Assembly (NCBI GenBank): GCA_041228335.1
Contig: CP166130.1
Coordinates: 1,264,638 to 1,328,637, forward strand
Reading direction: 5' to 3'
DNA length: 64,000 nucleotides
From: Alphaproteobacteria bacterium LSUCC0684
GTDB taxonomy: Bacteria > Pseudomonadota > Alphaproteobacteria > Puniceispirillales > UBA1172
Every line of letters begins with the position of its first letter. Position 1 is the first letter of the stretch. Positions 54,788-63,572 of the stretch are shown here, in pieces. The translations under genes were made by a program, and so were the position numbers. The notes beneath the pieces are model-generated. The model was not told where the DNA came from, ran no database searches, and worked only from the letters and a program-made list of their open reading frames with translations.

Positions 54788-55108
54788 TTACTGATCTGTC
54801 GGAACGCTTGGTACAGCAGGGATTGCAGGCACTGATGAATTCTCCTGAATGACCTCATCAATAACTGAAGGGGCGTTGCGGTCGACACCGGAAAGAATCG
54901 CCAGCACGATCGATGTTACAAAGAAACATGCCGCCAGAATAGCTGTCAGGCGCGTCATCATGTTTGCCGTCCCGCGCGCCGTCATGAAGCCGCCACCCTG
55001 GCCGCCGCCGCCGATGCCAAGCCCGCCGCCTTCGCTGCGCTGAAGCAACACAACGGCAACAAGCGAAACAGCAATGATGATATGAATGGTCAGCATGATC
55101 GTCATCAT
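54788..55108 (-). CDS. secG: Protein translocase subunit SecG
   Basis: 106 residues with two membrane helices (about 4-22 and 50-70), the family motif LLQRSEGGGLGIGGGGQGG between them, and a Pro/Val-rich C-terminal tail (SSVPAIPAVPSVPTDQ). Accessory subunit of the SecYEG channel. Between tpiA and pyrG, the usual alphaproteobacterial place. Confidence 0.93.
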   Translation of the reverse strand: MMTIMLTIHIIIAVSLVAVVLLQRSEGGGLGIGGGGQGGGFMTARGTANMMTRLTAILAACFFVTSIVLAILSGVDRNAPSVIDEVIQENSSVPAIPAVPSVPTDQ

Positions 55109-55169
55109 GATGGAAACTCCTGTAATCTCGGGCGGTTATAGCCAATCCACCGCGTCAATGCCAGTAAAA

Positions 55170-55913
55170 TCAGCGGCCCTCTGCCGCCCGGGCGATTGCA
55201 ATGAAATCCGCTGCTTTCAGGCTGGCCCCGCCAACCAGCGCCCCGCCCACCTCCGGCAGGCTGAAAATATCAGCGGCATTGTCCGGCTTGACCGAGCCGC
55301 CGTAAAGTATCGGCACATCCCGGTATTCCGATGAGACAGAACAGAGCACCGCGCGGATATGCGCGTGCATGAGTTCGATATCCCCGGGGCTGGCGACCTT
55401 GCCGGTGCCGATAGCCCATACAGGTTCATAAGCGACAGCAACGGAAGATGCCGCCACCCCTTCGGGAAGCGAAGAGATGACCTGGGTTTCAACCACGTCA
55501 TTGGCGGCACCGCTTTCCCTTTCTGCAAGGGTTTCGCCGACACAGATCATGGCCTTGAGGCCGCAAGAGACCGCCTGACCTGCCTTTGCTGCCACATCCG
55601 CGCTCGTCTCGCCGTGATCAGCCCGCCTTTCGGAATGACCGGTGAGCACCCAGCTGCATCCCGCCTCCACCAGCATCGGGGCGGCTATATCTCCTGTATG
55701 CGCGCCGGAAAGGCTGGCGTGGCAGTCCTGCCCGCCAACAGCGATCTGACCTGAATAATTTGCCGCAACGACAGTATCAATCAGCACCGCAGGCGGGAAG
55801 ACGATCATGTTTACCTGCTTTGCCGCCTCGCGCTGATACGCCGCCAGATCCGCCATCAGCCCTGCGCTGTCCTGACGGTTCATGTTCATTTTCCAGTTGC
55901 CTGCAATTATCAT
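55170..55913 (-). CDS. tpiA: Triosephosphate isomerase
   Basis: 247 residues. Catalytic Lys8 (GNWKMN), His in TGHSERR and Glu in AYEPVWAIGTGK; phosphate loop YGGSVKPDN. The frame opens further upstream, but GAGGG five bases before the ATG at 55913 and the family N-terminus fix the start. Glycolysis enzyme, first of the tpiA-secG-pyrG run. Confidence 0.96.
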   Translation of the reverse strand: MIIAGNWKMNMNRQDSAGLMADLAAYQREAAKQVNMIVFPPAVLIDTVVAANYSGQIAVGGQDCHASLSGAHTGDIAAPMLVEAGCSWVLTGHSERRADHGETSADVAAKAGQAVSCGLKAMICVGETLAERESGAANDVVETQVISSLPEGVAASSVAVAYEPVWAIGTGKVASPGDIELMHAHIRAVLCSVSSEYRDVPILYGGSVKPDNAADIFSLPEVGGALVGGASLKAADFIAIARAAEGR

Positions 55914-56033
55914 GACTGCCCTCATTGCCTTTATGTTTATTTGTCTATCAAAAAAACCGGCAGAAAACCACCCGCGGATGGAAGGGGGCAGAAGATGAAA
56001 CAAAACATGCATTCAGTCTCCCTTGCGCGTGAC

Positions 56034-56061
56034 TTGACGCGCCAGCCATGCTAGGTAGGTT
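56034..56061 (+). promoter_or_regulatory. Possible sigma-70 promoter for ppiD-trpE
   Basis: TTGACG (56034-56039), 16-nt spacer, TAGGTT (56056-56061), 49 nt before the foldase ATG in the ~196-bp divergent region with tpiA. The -35 is good and the -10 moderate. Confidence 0.4.
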
Positions 56062-56109
56062 TTACGAAGAATATCTCTATCAATTCCAGGAAAGACAACG
56101 GGTCACTCC

Positions 56110-57981
56110 ATGCTCAATTCTCTTCGCACCGGCGCCAAATCTCTTCCCATGCGTATTTTTCTCATCACCCTTGCCGTTGGCTTTGCCATGTGGGGTATTG
56201 GTGATGTGTTCCGGGCTGTTTCAACAAGCGACAGCGCGATCCGCATCGGCGATGTCAATGTCACCCCGCTCAAGGTTGCCGAAGAATTCGATCGCTCCCG
56301 CCGGACCTATTTTCCCGGTGCAAACAACAGCGAAGCCATCGCCTCGGGGCTGCTCAACAATATCGTCTCCGAAATGGCCCGCCGCGCCCTTTTCGTGGCC
56401 GAAGGTGAGCGTATCGGTCTTGCCGTCACCCGCAAGATGCAGAAAGATACCCTCGGGCGTGAAACGGCTTTCCTCGACGATGCCGGGCAGTTCAGCGTCA
56501 TCCGATTTCAGGATGCGCTCAGCCGGGCCGGCCTGACCGAAACCCGGTATCTTGAATATATCAATGACGCGCTGATGCGGGATCAGGTCCTGACGGCACT
56601 GAATATCGGGATTGTCTACCCTGCTTCGATTTCGGAAGAGCTGGCCCGCTGGCGGCTTGAGCATCGTGTCGTTGCGGTCGGCAATATTCCGGTTGATATC
56701 GACGCCGTTCCGGCGCCGGGCGAGGCGGAGCTCAATGCCTGGTATGCGGAAAACAGTTCAGGCTTTGACAGCCCTGATCTCAGATATGTAACCGCGGCCG
56801 TCCTGTCGCCGGATGTGCTGATGGAAAAGGTGACCCTTTCGGATGCGAGCCTCAACGACGCGTATGAAAGCCGGATTGATACCTACCGCTCCCCGGAAGA
56901 ACGCAAACTCCGCCAGATGATCTTTACCGATGCCGGTGATGCTGACACCGCCCGCTCACGGCTTGATGGCGGCGAAGAATTCACGGCGATCGCCAAAGAC
57001 ATGCTAAGCCTTGACGGGGATGATACAGACCTCGGCACCCTCAGCCGTGATGATCTCACCGAAGAACTGGCCGAGGCGGCCTTTTCCGCAAGCGAAGGCC
57101 AGTGGGCCGGGCCGGTCAAGACCGCCCTTGGCCATCATCTCATTCTCGTGGAAAGCGTCACGCCTGCAACGGTGCTTTCGCTCGATGATGTCCGCGCGGA
57201 GCTTGAAGATGAACTCAAGCGTGAACAAGCCACCGATCTTGTCTATCAGCGTGTTGCCAGCCTTGAAGATGCCCTGGCAAGCGGCGCCACCATCGAGGAA
57301 GCGGCAAAATCCTCGGATGCGGAACTTGTCATCATCGCCGGCATGGACCGCAACGGCCGCGATATAGACGGCAATACCCTAGATGGGATTGCCGGTGACA
57401 CGCTTTTCCGCCAGTCGGTCTGGACGGCGGAGCCGGGACAGGACGGGCTGGTTGAAGAAGCCAATGCAGATACATTCTTTGTCCTGCGTCTTGATCGTGA
57501 AGAAGAAAAGCGTCCACGTGATCTGGCCGAAGTCCGTATCCGGGCCATCGAAGCGATGCGCCTTGAAACCGCGATCCGCAACGCCCGCGAGAAAGCCGAG
57601 ATGATTTCAAGCGCAACCGACCCGAAGGAGGCGGCAAGAAAGGCTGGAATATCCCTTGAAACCAGCACGCCGATGCGCCGCGACGGGGTCGGTTTCGATA
57701 ATGCCGATGCCCGGCTCATCGCCAATGAGGCCTTTACCCTTGAGGTTGACGAAACCAGCTATATCGAAACCGGCAGGGCGGCGATTGTCATCATGGTGGA
57801 GGCTGTCACCCCGGCCGATGAAGATGCGGTTCGCGCCGAAACCGAGCGGTTCCAGGCAAATCTTGGTGAATCTGTGGCCCAGGGGGTCGAGTTCACCCTT
57901 GCCAATGGCCTTAACGGTATTCATGACATTGACGTGAATATCACCAGCGTCCAGCAGCTTCTTCTCGGGTCAGGAAACTGA
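56110..57981 (+). CDS. Membrane-anchored periplasmic peptidyl-prolyl isomerase/foldase (PpiD-like)
   Basis: 623 residues: one N-terminal membrane helix (~15-35), a SurA_N-like helical region (residues ~40-240, including LKVAEEFDRSRRTYF), a parvulin-type PPIC domain (~265-360; RKLRQMIFTDAGDADTARSRL, GLxxxD-like region and LGHHLILVES), and a C-terminal chaperone-like region. Helps fold exported and outer-membrane proteins. trpE starts in its stop codon (TGATG). The ppiD-trpE pairing is common in alphaproteobacteria. Confidence 0.9.
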   Translation: MLNSLRTGAKSLPMRIFLITLAVGFAMWGIGDVFRAVSTSDSAIRIGDVNVTPLKVAEEFDRSRRTYFPGANNSEAIASGLLNNIVSEMARRALFVAEGERIGLAVTRKMQKDTLGRETAFLDDAGQFSVIRFQDALSRAGLTETRYLEYINDALMRDQVLTALNIGIVYPASISEELARWRLEHRVVAVGNIPVDIDAVPAPGEAELNAWYAENSSGFDSPDLRYVTAAVLSPDVLMEKVTLSDASLNDAYESRIDTYRSPEERKLRQMIFTDAGDADTARSRLDGGEEFTAIAKDMLSLDGDDTDLGTLSRDDLTEELAEAAFSASEGQWAGPVKTALGHHLILVESVTPATVLSLDDVRAELEDELKREQATDLVYQRVASLEDALASGATIEEAAKSSDAELVIIAGMDRNGRDIDGNTLDGIAGDTLFRQSVWTAEPGQDGLVEEANADTFFVLRLDREEEKRPRDLAEVRIRAIEAMRLETAIRNAREKAEMISSATDPKEAARKAGISLETSTPMRRDGVGFDNADARLIANEAFTLEVDETSYIETGRAAIVIMVEAVTPADEDAVRAETERFQANLGESVAQGVEFTLANGLNGIHDIDVNITSVQQLLLGSGN

Positions 57982-59486
57982 TGCAGGTTACCCCCAGCCG
58001 TGATCAGATACACCATGTGCTGAGCGATACCAGCCACGGGACCATCATGTTCACCCAGCTGGTGGCTGACCTTGAGACACCTGTCTCGGCCATGATAAAG
58101 CTTGGCGCAGATCAGCCCTATTCCTGTCTTCTGGAATCGGTGGAGGGCGGCAATGTCCGGGGCAGGTTTTCGGTCATTGCGCTTGACCCGGACCTGATCT
58201 GGACATGCGATGAAACCAGCGCCCACCGGCTCACCCCCGATGGTGAGAAGATGGGTTCAACTTCTGATGATCCTTTTGCCTCCCTGAGGGAGCTGATCGA
58301 GGAATCTTCCCTTGATATACCGGCAAATCTGCCGCCCATGTCGGCCGGGCTTTTCGGCTATTTCGGGTATGAGATGATCCAGTTCATGGAACGTATCCCC
58401 ATCAGCAATCCCGATACGATCAACGCCCCCAATGCCATGCTGATGCGGCCACAGATCGTGGTGATTTTTGACCGCCTCAAGGATGAAATGACGATCTGCA
58501 CCCCCATCCGCAAGACTGAAACCGGATCAGCGGAAGACAGCTGGGACAGAGCCTATGAGCGGCTTTCTTCAACGGTTGAGGCGCTGAACACGCCGCTCAA
58601 CCAGGAAGAGAAAATTGAGACCACCGGTCCTCTGCCGGAATATACCTCTAATGTGGAAAAGCCCACCTTCCTTGGTATGGTGAAAAAAGCGGTCGAATAC
58701 ATCAAGGCTGGTGATATCTTTCAGGTCGTGCTTTCGCAGCGGTTTTCCGTTCCCTTCACCCTGCCGCCAATCAGCCTTTATCGCGCGCTCAGACGGCTCA
58801 ATCCTTCGCCTTTCCTCATCCTTTTCAACATGAAGGATATGTCGCTCGTCGGATCAAGCCCGGAAATTCTGGTCCGTCTCCGTGATGGCAAGGTCACGAT
58901 ACGTCCCATCGCCGGCACGCGCCCGCGCGGGAAAACCCCGGAAGAGGACGCAAATCACGCATCCGATCTCATTGCCGATATCAAGGAACGCGCGGAACAC
59001 CTGATGCTTCTTGATCTCGGCCGCAACGACACAGGCAGGGTCTCCAAACCCGGAACGGTAAGGCTGGTGGACAGTTTCACCATCGAGCGCTACAGCCATG
59101 TGATGCATATCGCCTCCGAAGTCGAAGGGGAGATCAGGGACGATATGGATGTTGTTGATGCGCTGAAAGCTGGGTTTCCCGCTGGCACCGTTTCCGGTGC
59201 TCCCAAGATCAGGGCCATGGAAATCATTGATGAACTTGAGCCATGCCGTCGCGGCCCCTACGGTGGTGCGGCCGGATATATTTCCGCCGATGGTGATATG
59301 GATACCTGCATTGTACTGCGGACGGCCATTCTGAAAGACGGGATGATGCACGCCCAGGCAGGCGCCGGCATTGTCTATGACAGCAAGCCTGACATGGAAT
59401 TCGAGGAAACCGTCAACAAGGCGATGGCACTTATCCGCGCCGCCGCCGAAGCAACTAACATGCATCGGGAAACGTCGAACAACTGA
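57981..59486 (+). CDS. trpE: Anthranilate synthase component I
   Basis: 501 residues, chorismate-binding enzyme: PIAGTRPRGKTPEED, DLGRNDTGRVSKPGTV, YSHVMHIASEVEGE and the GFPAGTVSGAPKIRAME motif. The N-terminal region has the tryptophan feedback site (LLESVEGG). Needs the glutamine amidotransferase TrpG, which is not encoded next to it. In many alphaproteobacteria trpG-trpD-trpC follow; here a transporter does. Confidence 0.95.
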   Translation: MQVTPSRDQIHHVLSDTSHGTIMFTQLVADLETPVSAMIKLGADQPYSCLLESVEGGNVRGRFSVIALDPDLIWTCDETSAHRLTPDGEKMGSTSDDPFASLRELIEESSLDIPANLPPMSAGLFGYFGYEMIQFMERIPISNPDTINAPNAMLMRPQIVVIFDRLKDEMTICTPIRKTETGSAEDSWDRAYERLSSTVEALNTPLNQEEKIETTGPLPEYTSNVEKPTFLGMVKKAVEYIKAGDIFQVVLSQRFSVPFTLPPISLYRALRRLNPSPFLILFNMKDMSLVGSSPEILVRLRDGKVTIRPIAGTRPRGKTPEEDANHASDLIADIKERAEHLMLLDLGRNDTGRVSKPGTVRLVDSFTIERYSHVMHIASEVEGEIRDDMDVVDALKAGFPAGTVSGAPKIRAMEIIDELEPCRRGPYGGAAGYISADGDMDTCIVLRTAILKDGMMHAQAGAGIVYDSKPDMEFEETVNKAMALIRAAAEATNMHRETSNN

Positions 59487-59625
59487 TCGGTGGCGACACG
59501 CCCTCCCCTATCCGGCAACAGGCCAGAAAGTAATTCACTTTCAATTCAAGATAAAGGATGACCGCAAGCTGAAATTGGTTGTATCCTTTCATAAGTTTCA
59601 CTTTTTGGTCTTGGATATCTCCGTC

Positions 59626-60531
59626 ATGCTGGAAACCTGGGTGTTCGTTACAATCATAGCGGCGGTGGCCCAGACGTTCCGCAGCGCCATCCAGAAACGG
59701 ATGAAACCGGTGATCGGTGACAGCGGGGCAAGCTATATCCGGTTTTCCTATGCCGTGCCTTTTGCCTGGATCTGGGTGCTTGGATATCAATCCTATACCG
59801 GCCTTGCCTTGCCAGTACCTGATGCCGGGTTCTGGTTCTGGGTTGTGCTGGCAAGCCTGATGCAGGTGCTTTTTACCGTCCTGCTGATCCGTCTTTTCTC
59901 CCACCGCACCTTCGCTGCGGGTACGGCGTTTTCCAAAACCGAAGTCCTGCAGGCGGCAATCTATGAAGCGTTGATCCTTGGGGTTGTGGTATCTGTTCTG
60001 ACCGGAACAGCCATTATCCTCGGCGCGGTTGCCGTGGTGATGCTCTCGCTTGCCAAGGCGGATTTCCGTGAAAAGGGGCTTATTGCCACCCTTCTTTCAA
60101 CACAGACGCTGATCGGCCTTGCCAGCGGGTCCTTCCTCGGGTTGTCGACGGTATTCTTCAAGGCAGCGGTGCTGGAACTCGACGGCGGGGACTGGCTCCT
60201 CAATGCCGGATTCACCGGTGCGATGGCGGTGGTGGTTCAGACACTCGGGATGGGTATCTGGATGTTTGTCTCCTCACGTCATGAGCTTGTTGCAAGTTTT
60301 CGTCACTGGAAGCAATCCTTCGGGGCGGGTTTCTTTGGTGCGGTTGCAACCGCCGCCTGGTTCACCGCCTTCACCCTTCATGCGGTTGCGCCGGTTCGTG
60401 CCGTCGGGCAGATCGAGCTCTTGATCACCATTGGCGTGTCGCTGTTCTATTTCAAGGAAACAGTTAGCCGGATCGAGTTGCTGGCCATACTGATGCTGGC
60501 CATTTCCATTATCATGGTATTGCTTGGGTAA
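59626..60531 (+). CDS. EamA/DMT-type transporter
   Basis: 301 residues, about ten hydrophobic segments in two repeats. KTEVLQAAIYEALILG in the middle and VAPVRAVGQIELLITIGVSLFYFKE at the end resemble EamA proteins. The ATG at 59626 is chosen because upstream codons lie in the trpE coding region and the 139-bp gap, in which I see no confident promoter. Its stop overlaps the next start (TAATG). Substrate unknown. Confidence 0.8.
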   Translation: MLETWVFVTIIAAVAQTFRSAIQKRMKPVIGDSGASYIRFSYAVPFAWIWVLGYQSYTGLALPVPDAGFWFWVVLASLMQVLFTVLLIRLFSHRTFAAGTAFSKTEVLQAAIYEALILGVVVSVLTGTAIILGAVAVVMLSLAKADFREKGLIATLLSTQTLIGLASGSFLGLSTVFFKAAVLELDGGDWLLNAGFTGAMAVVVQTLGMGIWMFVSSRHELVASFRHWKQSFGAGFFGAVATAAWFTAFTLHAVAPVRAVGQIELLITIGVSLFYFKETVSRIELLAILMLAISIIMVLLG

Positions 60532-61856
60532 TGATGGAAAAACTGAAGATATTCCGGTTCTGGCTGCTGCTCCTTGCCTGGCTTTCGGCGGTGCTTCAGA
60601 TCGTGCTTGGCCGGTATTTTGAGCCTATCTCCGTCATCGGGGTGACGATCTTCACCGTCTATATCGTGCTGACCCTCCCCTACCTGAAAAGAGACAGCCT
60701 GATCATCATCAGTTTTCTTCTGCTGCTCGGCGTGTTGATCATCCCCTCGATGCCTGATCATGAGACACTTCTAGGGGCCGGACGATTCATGCTGATCTTC
60801 GCGGGGCTCGTGCCCACCATGGCGCTGGTCAAACATACCGCCATGACCATGCCGTCGGTGCGCAAGACACAAGAAGCCCTGGGGGAATTACCGCCGGAAG
60901 CCTCGGCCGCAGGATTGCAGCTGGCCGGTCATGCCTTTGGCGGCGTCATCAATACAGGCACCTTTGCCATGCTTTCCGCCGCGCTGCCTGAAAACAGCAG
61001 CCTTCAGCGCCGCAAGACCGCCGCCCTCGCCGCCCTCCGGGGGATGAATTCCTCGGCGGTCTGGTCGCCGTTTTTTGTGGCTTTCGCGATTGGCCAGAGT
61101 TTCATCGATGCCCATTCATCCTGGGTTGCGATAGGGTATGGGGTGCTGATTTCCTTCTTGTTTACACTCTCTTGTCTGTTTGCGTTCACGCCCGGGCTCA
61201 ATCTCTCCATCCTGCGATCTTCGCTGATCTGCCTCAAGCCCGTTTCACTCAGGCTTCTGGTGGTGCTGGTATCGGTTCTTGGCGGGGCGCTCATCTTCAA
61301 ACTGACGGCTCTTTCCGCCGTGGTTTCCGTGATGCCCCTGCTTATCCTCATCCAGTTCCTGCGTCACCCCGGCAATGTATCATCGATACTCGCGAAGACG
61401 ACCACATCACTCAAATCCACGGCGGATGATATTGTGGTCATTTCATCGGCAATGCTGCTCGGCTATCTTGTGACACGCACCGGCGGGGTTGCATTGATCC
61501 TAGAGCATTTCAGCACCAGTGCCTCACCTGCATGGGTGGCGCTGATCACGACGCCGGTTGTCATGATGCTGGCTTCGGTTATCGGCATTCATCCGGTAAT
61601 TTCCAGCACCATTCTCTTGTCTATTTTCAGCGGCAGTGGATCCGATGCCGATCCGGCGCTGCTGATGCAGTCGCATCTTATCGGCTGGGCGGCGGGGACC
61701 ATGAGTTCGGTTGCTTCTCTTTCGGTCATCACCTGCACGACACTTTATGAGGTATCGTCGCGCGAGCTTGCCATGGGCGCCAATCTGACCGCCGCATTCG
61801 GGCTCGCATTTGGCGGTGGCGTGGTGCTCACGCTCATCAATCTGATCATTGGATAA
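60531..61856 (+). CDS. Unrecognised multi-spanning membrane protein (possible permease)
   Basis: 441 residues, roughly ten to twelve hydrophobic segments, no signal peptide. A central polar stretch (HTAMTMPSVRKTQEALGELP) and the loop ALRGMNSSAVWSPFFVAFAIGQ, plus a later IGIHPVISSTILLS helix, may be substrate-path elements as in ion-coupled dicarboxylate-type carriers. I cannot assign a family by eye. Translational overlap with the EamA gene suggests the two act together. Convergent with livF (4-bp gap). Confidence 0.75.
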   Translation: MMEKLKIFRFWLLLLAWLSAVLQIVLGRYFEPISVIGVTIFTVYIVLTLPYLKRDSLIIISFLLLLGVLIIPSMPDHETLLGAGRFMLIFAGLVPTMALVKHTAMTMPSVRKTQEALGELPPEASAAGLQLAGHAFGGVINTGTFAMLSAALPENSSLQRRKTAALAALRGMNSSAVWSPFFVAFAIGQSFIDAHSSWVAIGYGVLISFLFTLSCLFAFTPGLNLSILRSSLICLKPVSLRLLVVLVSVLGGALIFKLTALSAVVSVMPLLILIQFLRHPGNVSSILAKTTTSLKSTADDIVVISSAMLLGYLVTRTGGVALILEHFSTSASPAWVALITTPVVMMLASVIGIHPVISSTILLSIFSGSGSDADPALLMQSHLIGWAAGTMSSVASLSVITCTTLYEVSSRELAMGANLTAAFGLAFGGGVVLTLINLIIG

Positions 61857-61860
61857 AGCG

Positions 61861-62823
61861 TCAGCCGCCGAGGAACAGCCGCCCGACTTCCGGGTTGTTC
61901 AGGAGGTCATTGCCAATATCAGCGATAGCGGTTTCCCCAGATACCAGCACATAGCCTATATCGGCAAATTCCAGCCCTTTTTTGGCGTTCTGCTCAACCA
62001 TGATGATGGTCTTGCCATCTTTGCGCTGCAGATCGTCAAGAATTTCGAACACCATGTCGATAAAGCGCGGCTCAAGCCCGATAGAAGGCTCATCCACCAG
62101 AAGAACATTCGGCTCCATGACCAGCGCACGCGAGATTTCAAGAAGACGCCGCTCCCCTCCTGAAAGAACGCCGGCAGGCTTGTCGCGACGTTCGGCAAGG
62201 CGGCTGTATTTATCAAACACCATTTCTGCTGCGGCCTTCGCTTCGGCCGGCTTGTTCTTGAGGAAACCGCCCATCAGCAGGTTTTCTTCAACCGTCATGC
62301 CCGGGAAGACCGATTTATCCTGCAGGATATAGGCAATGCCGGCCTGCGCCAGTTTCTGCGACGGCGAGAGATTGGTCACATTCTTGCCATCGACCACGAT
62401 ACTGCCGGAGAAGATATTGGTAAAACCAAAGATCGAGTGCAGAACCGTTGATTTTCCCGCGCCGTTCGGGCCGATCAGGCAGAGAGACTGGCCCCGGCCG
62501 ATCTTGAGGGTGAAATCATGCAGGATCTGCATCTTGCCATACCCGGCACAGAGTTTGTCTATGGTCATATAGACATCGTTGCCGGTGAGCGCTTCAAGCT
62601 CGGCAATGGTGGGGGCATTGACCGCGATACTGGCCGCTTCCTTCGCCACCTGGTCAACGGACATGACCACATCAACCTTGCCCATACCATAGCCGCTGGT
62701 GGGCTTGCTTGTGCCAGCCTTCTTTGATTTTTTAGCTGCCTTTTTGGCCGCAGGGCGTGACTTGGCCTTGGCGGCAGCTTTCCTGGATGATTTCTTGGCG
62801 GCTTTTTTCTTTGCTTCAGCCAT
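61861..62823 (-). CDS. livF: Branched-chain amino-acid-type ABC transporter ATPase LivF with histone-like N-terminal tail
   Basis: 320 residues; LivF proteins are usually ~235. The ABC domain begins at about residue 86 (YMTIDKLCAGYGKMQILHDF) with Walker A GPNGAGKST, signature LSGGERRLLEISRAL, Walker B VLLVDEPSIGL. The extra first 40 residues contain 15 Lys, 2 Arg and 13 Ala in AAKK-like repeats resembling histone H1 tails, then a ~45-residue linker. The extension is real coding sequence: GGGAGG lies seven bases before the ATG at 62823, which overlaps the livG stop (TGATG). The tail function is unknown. Confidence 0.88.
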   Translation of the reverse strand: MAEAKKKAAKKSSRKAAAKAKSRPAAKKAAKKSKKAGTSKPTSGYGMGKVDVVMSVDQVAKEAASIAVNAPTIAELEALTGNDVYMTIDKLCAGYGKMQILHDFTLKIGRGQSLCLIGPNGAGKSTVLHSIFGFTNIFSGSIVVDGKNVTNLSPSQKLAQAGIAYILQDKSVFPGMTVEENLLMGGFLKNKPAEAKAAAEMVFDKYSRLAERRDKPAGVLSGGERRLLEISRALVMEPNVLLVDEPSIGLEPRFIDMVFEILDDLQRKDGKTIIMVEQNAKKGLEFADIGYVLVSGETAIADIGNDLLNNPEVGRLFLGG

Positions 62824-63569
62824 CAATGGCCTCCCAGATACGCATCGATAACACGTTGATCATTCTGCAGGTCTTCCGGCTTGCCATCGGCAAGCATGTG
62901 ACCATTCGACAGACAGTAGATATGTTCAGCAAGGTTCATGATCACCCGCATGTTGTGTTCAATCACACAAAGGGTGATCCCCAGCTCCTCGTTCGCCCGT
63001 TTGAGACGGTCAATAAGACCGTTGATCAGGGTCGGGTTGATCCCGGCTGTTGGCTCATCAAGCAGCAGCACTTTCGGCTCGTTCATCAATGCCATCGCAA
63101 ATTCAAGCAGTTTCTGCTGGCCGAAGGAAAGATCGCCTGAAATAAGGTTCCGTTTCGAATAGAGGCCGACAAACTCAAGCAGGTTTTCGGCACGTTCCAG
63201 AATTTCCCCCTTGCGGCTGGCGAAAATCCCGTCACGGGCATCTTTCCGGTGAGATACCGAGATTTGCATATTGTCCACGCAATTCATCTCAGAATAAATG
63301 CGTGTCTGCTGAAAGGTACGAAGCAACCCAAGCCTGGCGATAGGCCCGACGCGGAGTTTCGATATTTCCCTGCCATCGAAACTGATTGACCCTTCATCAA
63401 TCGGGTGATAGCCGACAATCGAATTGAACAAGGTGGATTTACCGCATCCGTTCGGGCCGATGATACCGGTGATCGATCCTTCCTTGACCGTCATCGAAAT
63501 ATCGACATTCGCCCTGACCCCGCCAAAGGATTTCGAAACATTCCTGACTTCAATAATATCGCGGGCCAT
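62823..63569 (-). CDS. livG: Branched-chain amino-acid-type ABC transporter ATPase LivG
   Basis: 248 residues. Walker A GPNGCGKST, signature LSFGQQKLLEFAMALM (LSxGQ with Phe), Walker B VLLLDEPTAGINP and switch His in CVIEHNMRVIM, ending with the LivG-type VIDAYLGGH. Partners with LivF and the LivM permease to import branched-chain amino acids, amides or urea. Start ATG three bases after the livM stop region. Confidence 0.93.
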   Translation of the reverse strand: MARDIIEVRNVSKSFGGVRANVDISMTVKEGSITGIIGPNGCGKSTLFNSIVGYHPIDEGSISFDGREISKLRVGPIARLGLLRTFQQTRIYSEMNCVDNMQISVSHRKDARDGIFASRKGEILERAENLLEFVGLYSKRNLISGDLSFGQQKLLEFAMALMNEPKVLLLDEPTAGINPTLINGLIDRLKRANEELGITLCVIEHNMRVIMNLAEHIYCLSNGHMLADGKPEDLQNDQRVIDAYLGGH

Positions 63570-63572
63570 GGC

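Noticed and set aside
54770-54789. Plus-strand hairpin ACTTAA/TTAAGT with a T-run near secG
   Set aside because: The stem is only six A/T pairs and no plus-strand gene precedes it; on the minus strand, where secG runs, the T-run is on the wrong side.
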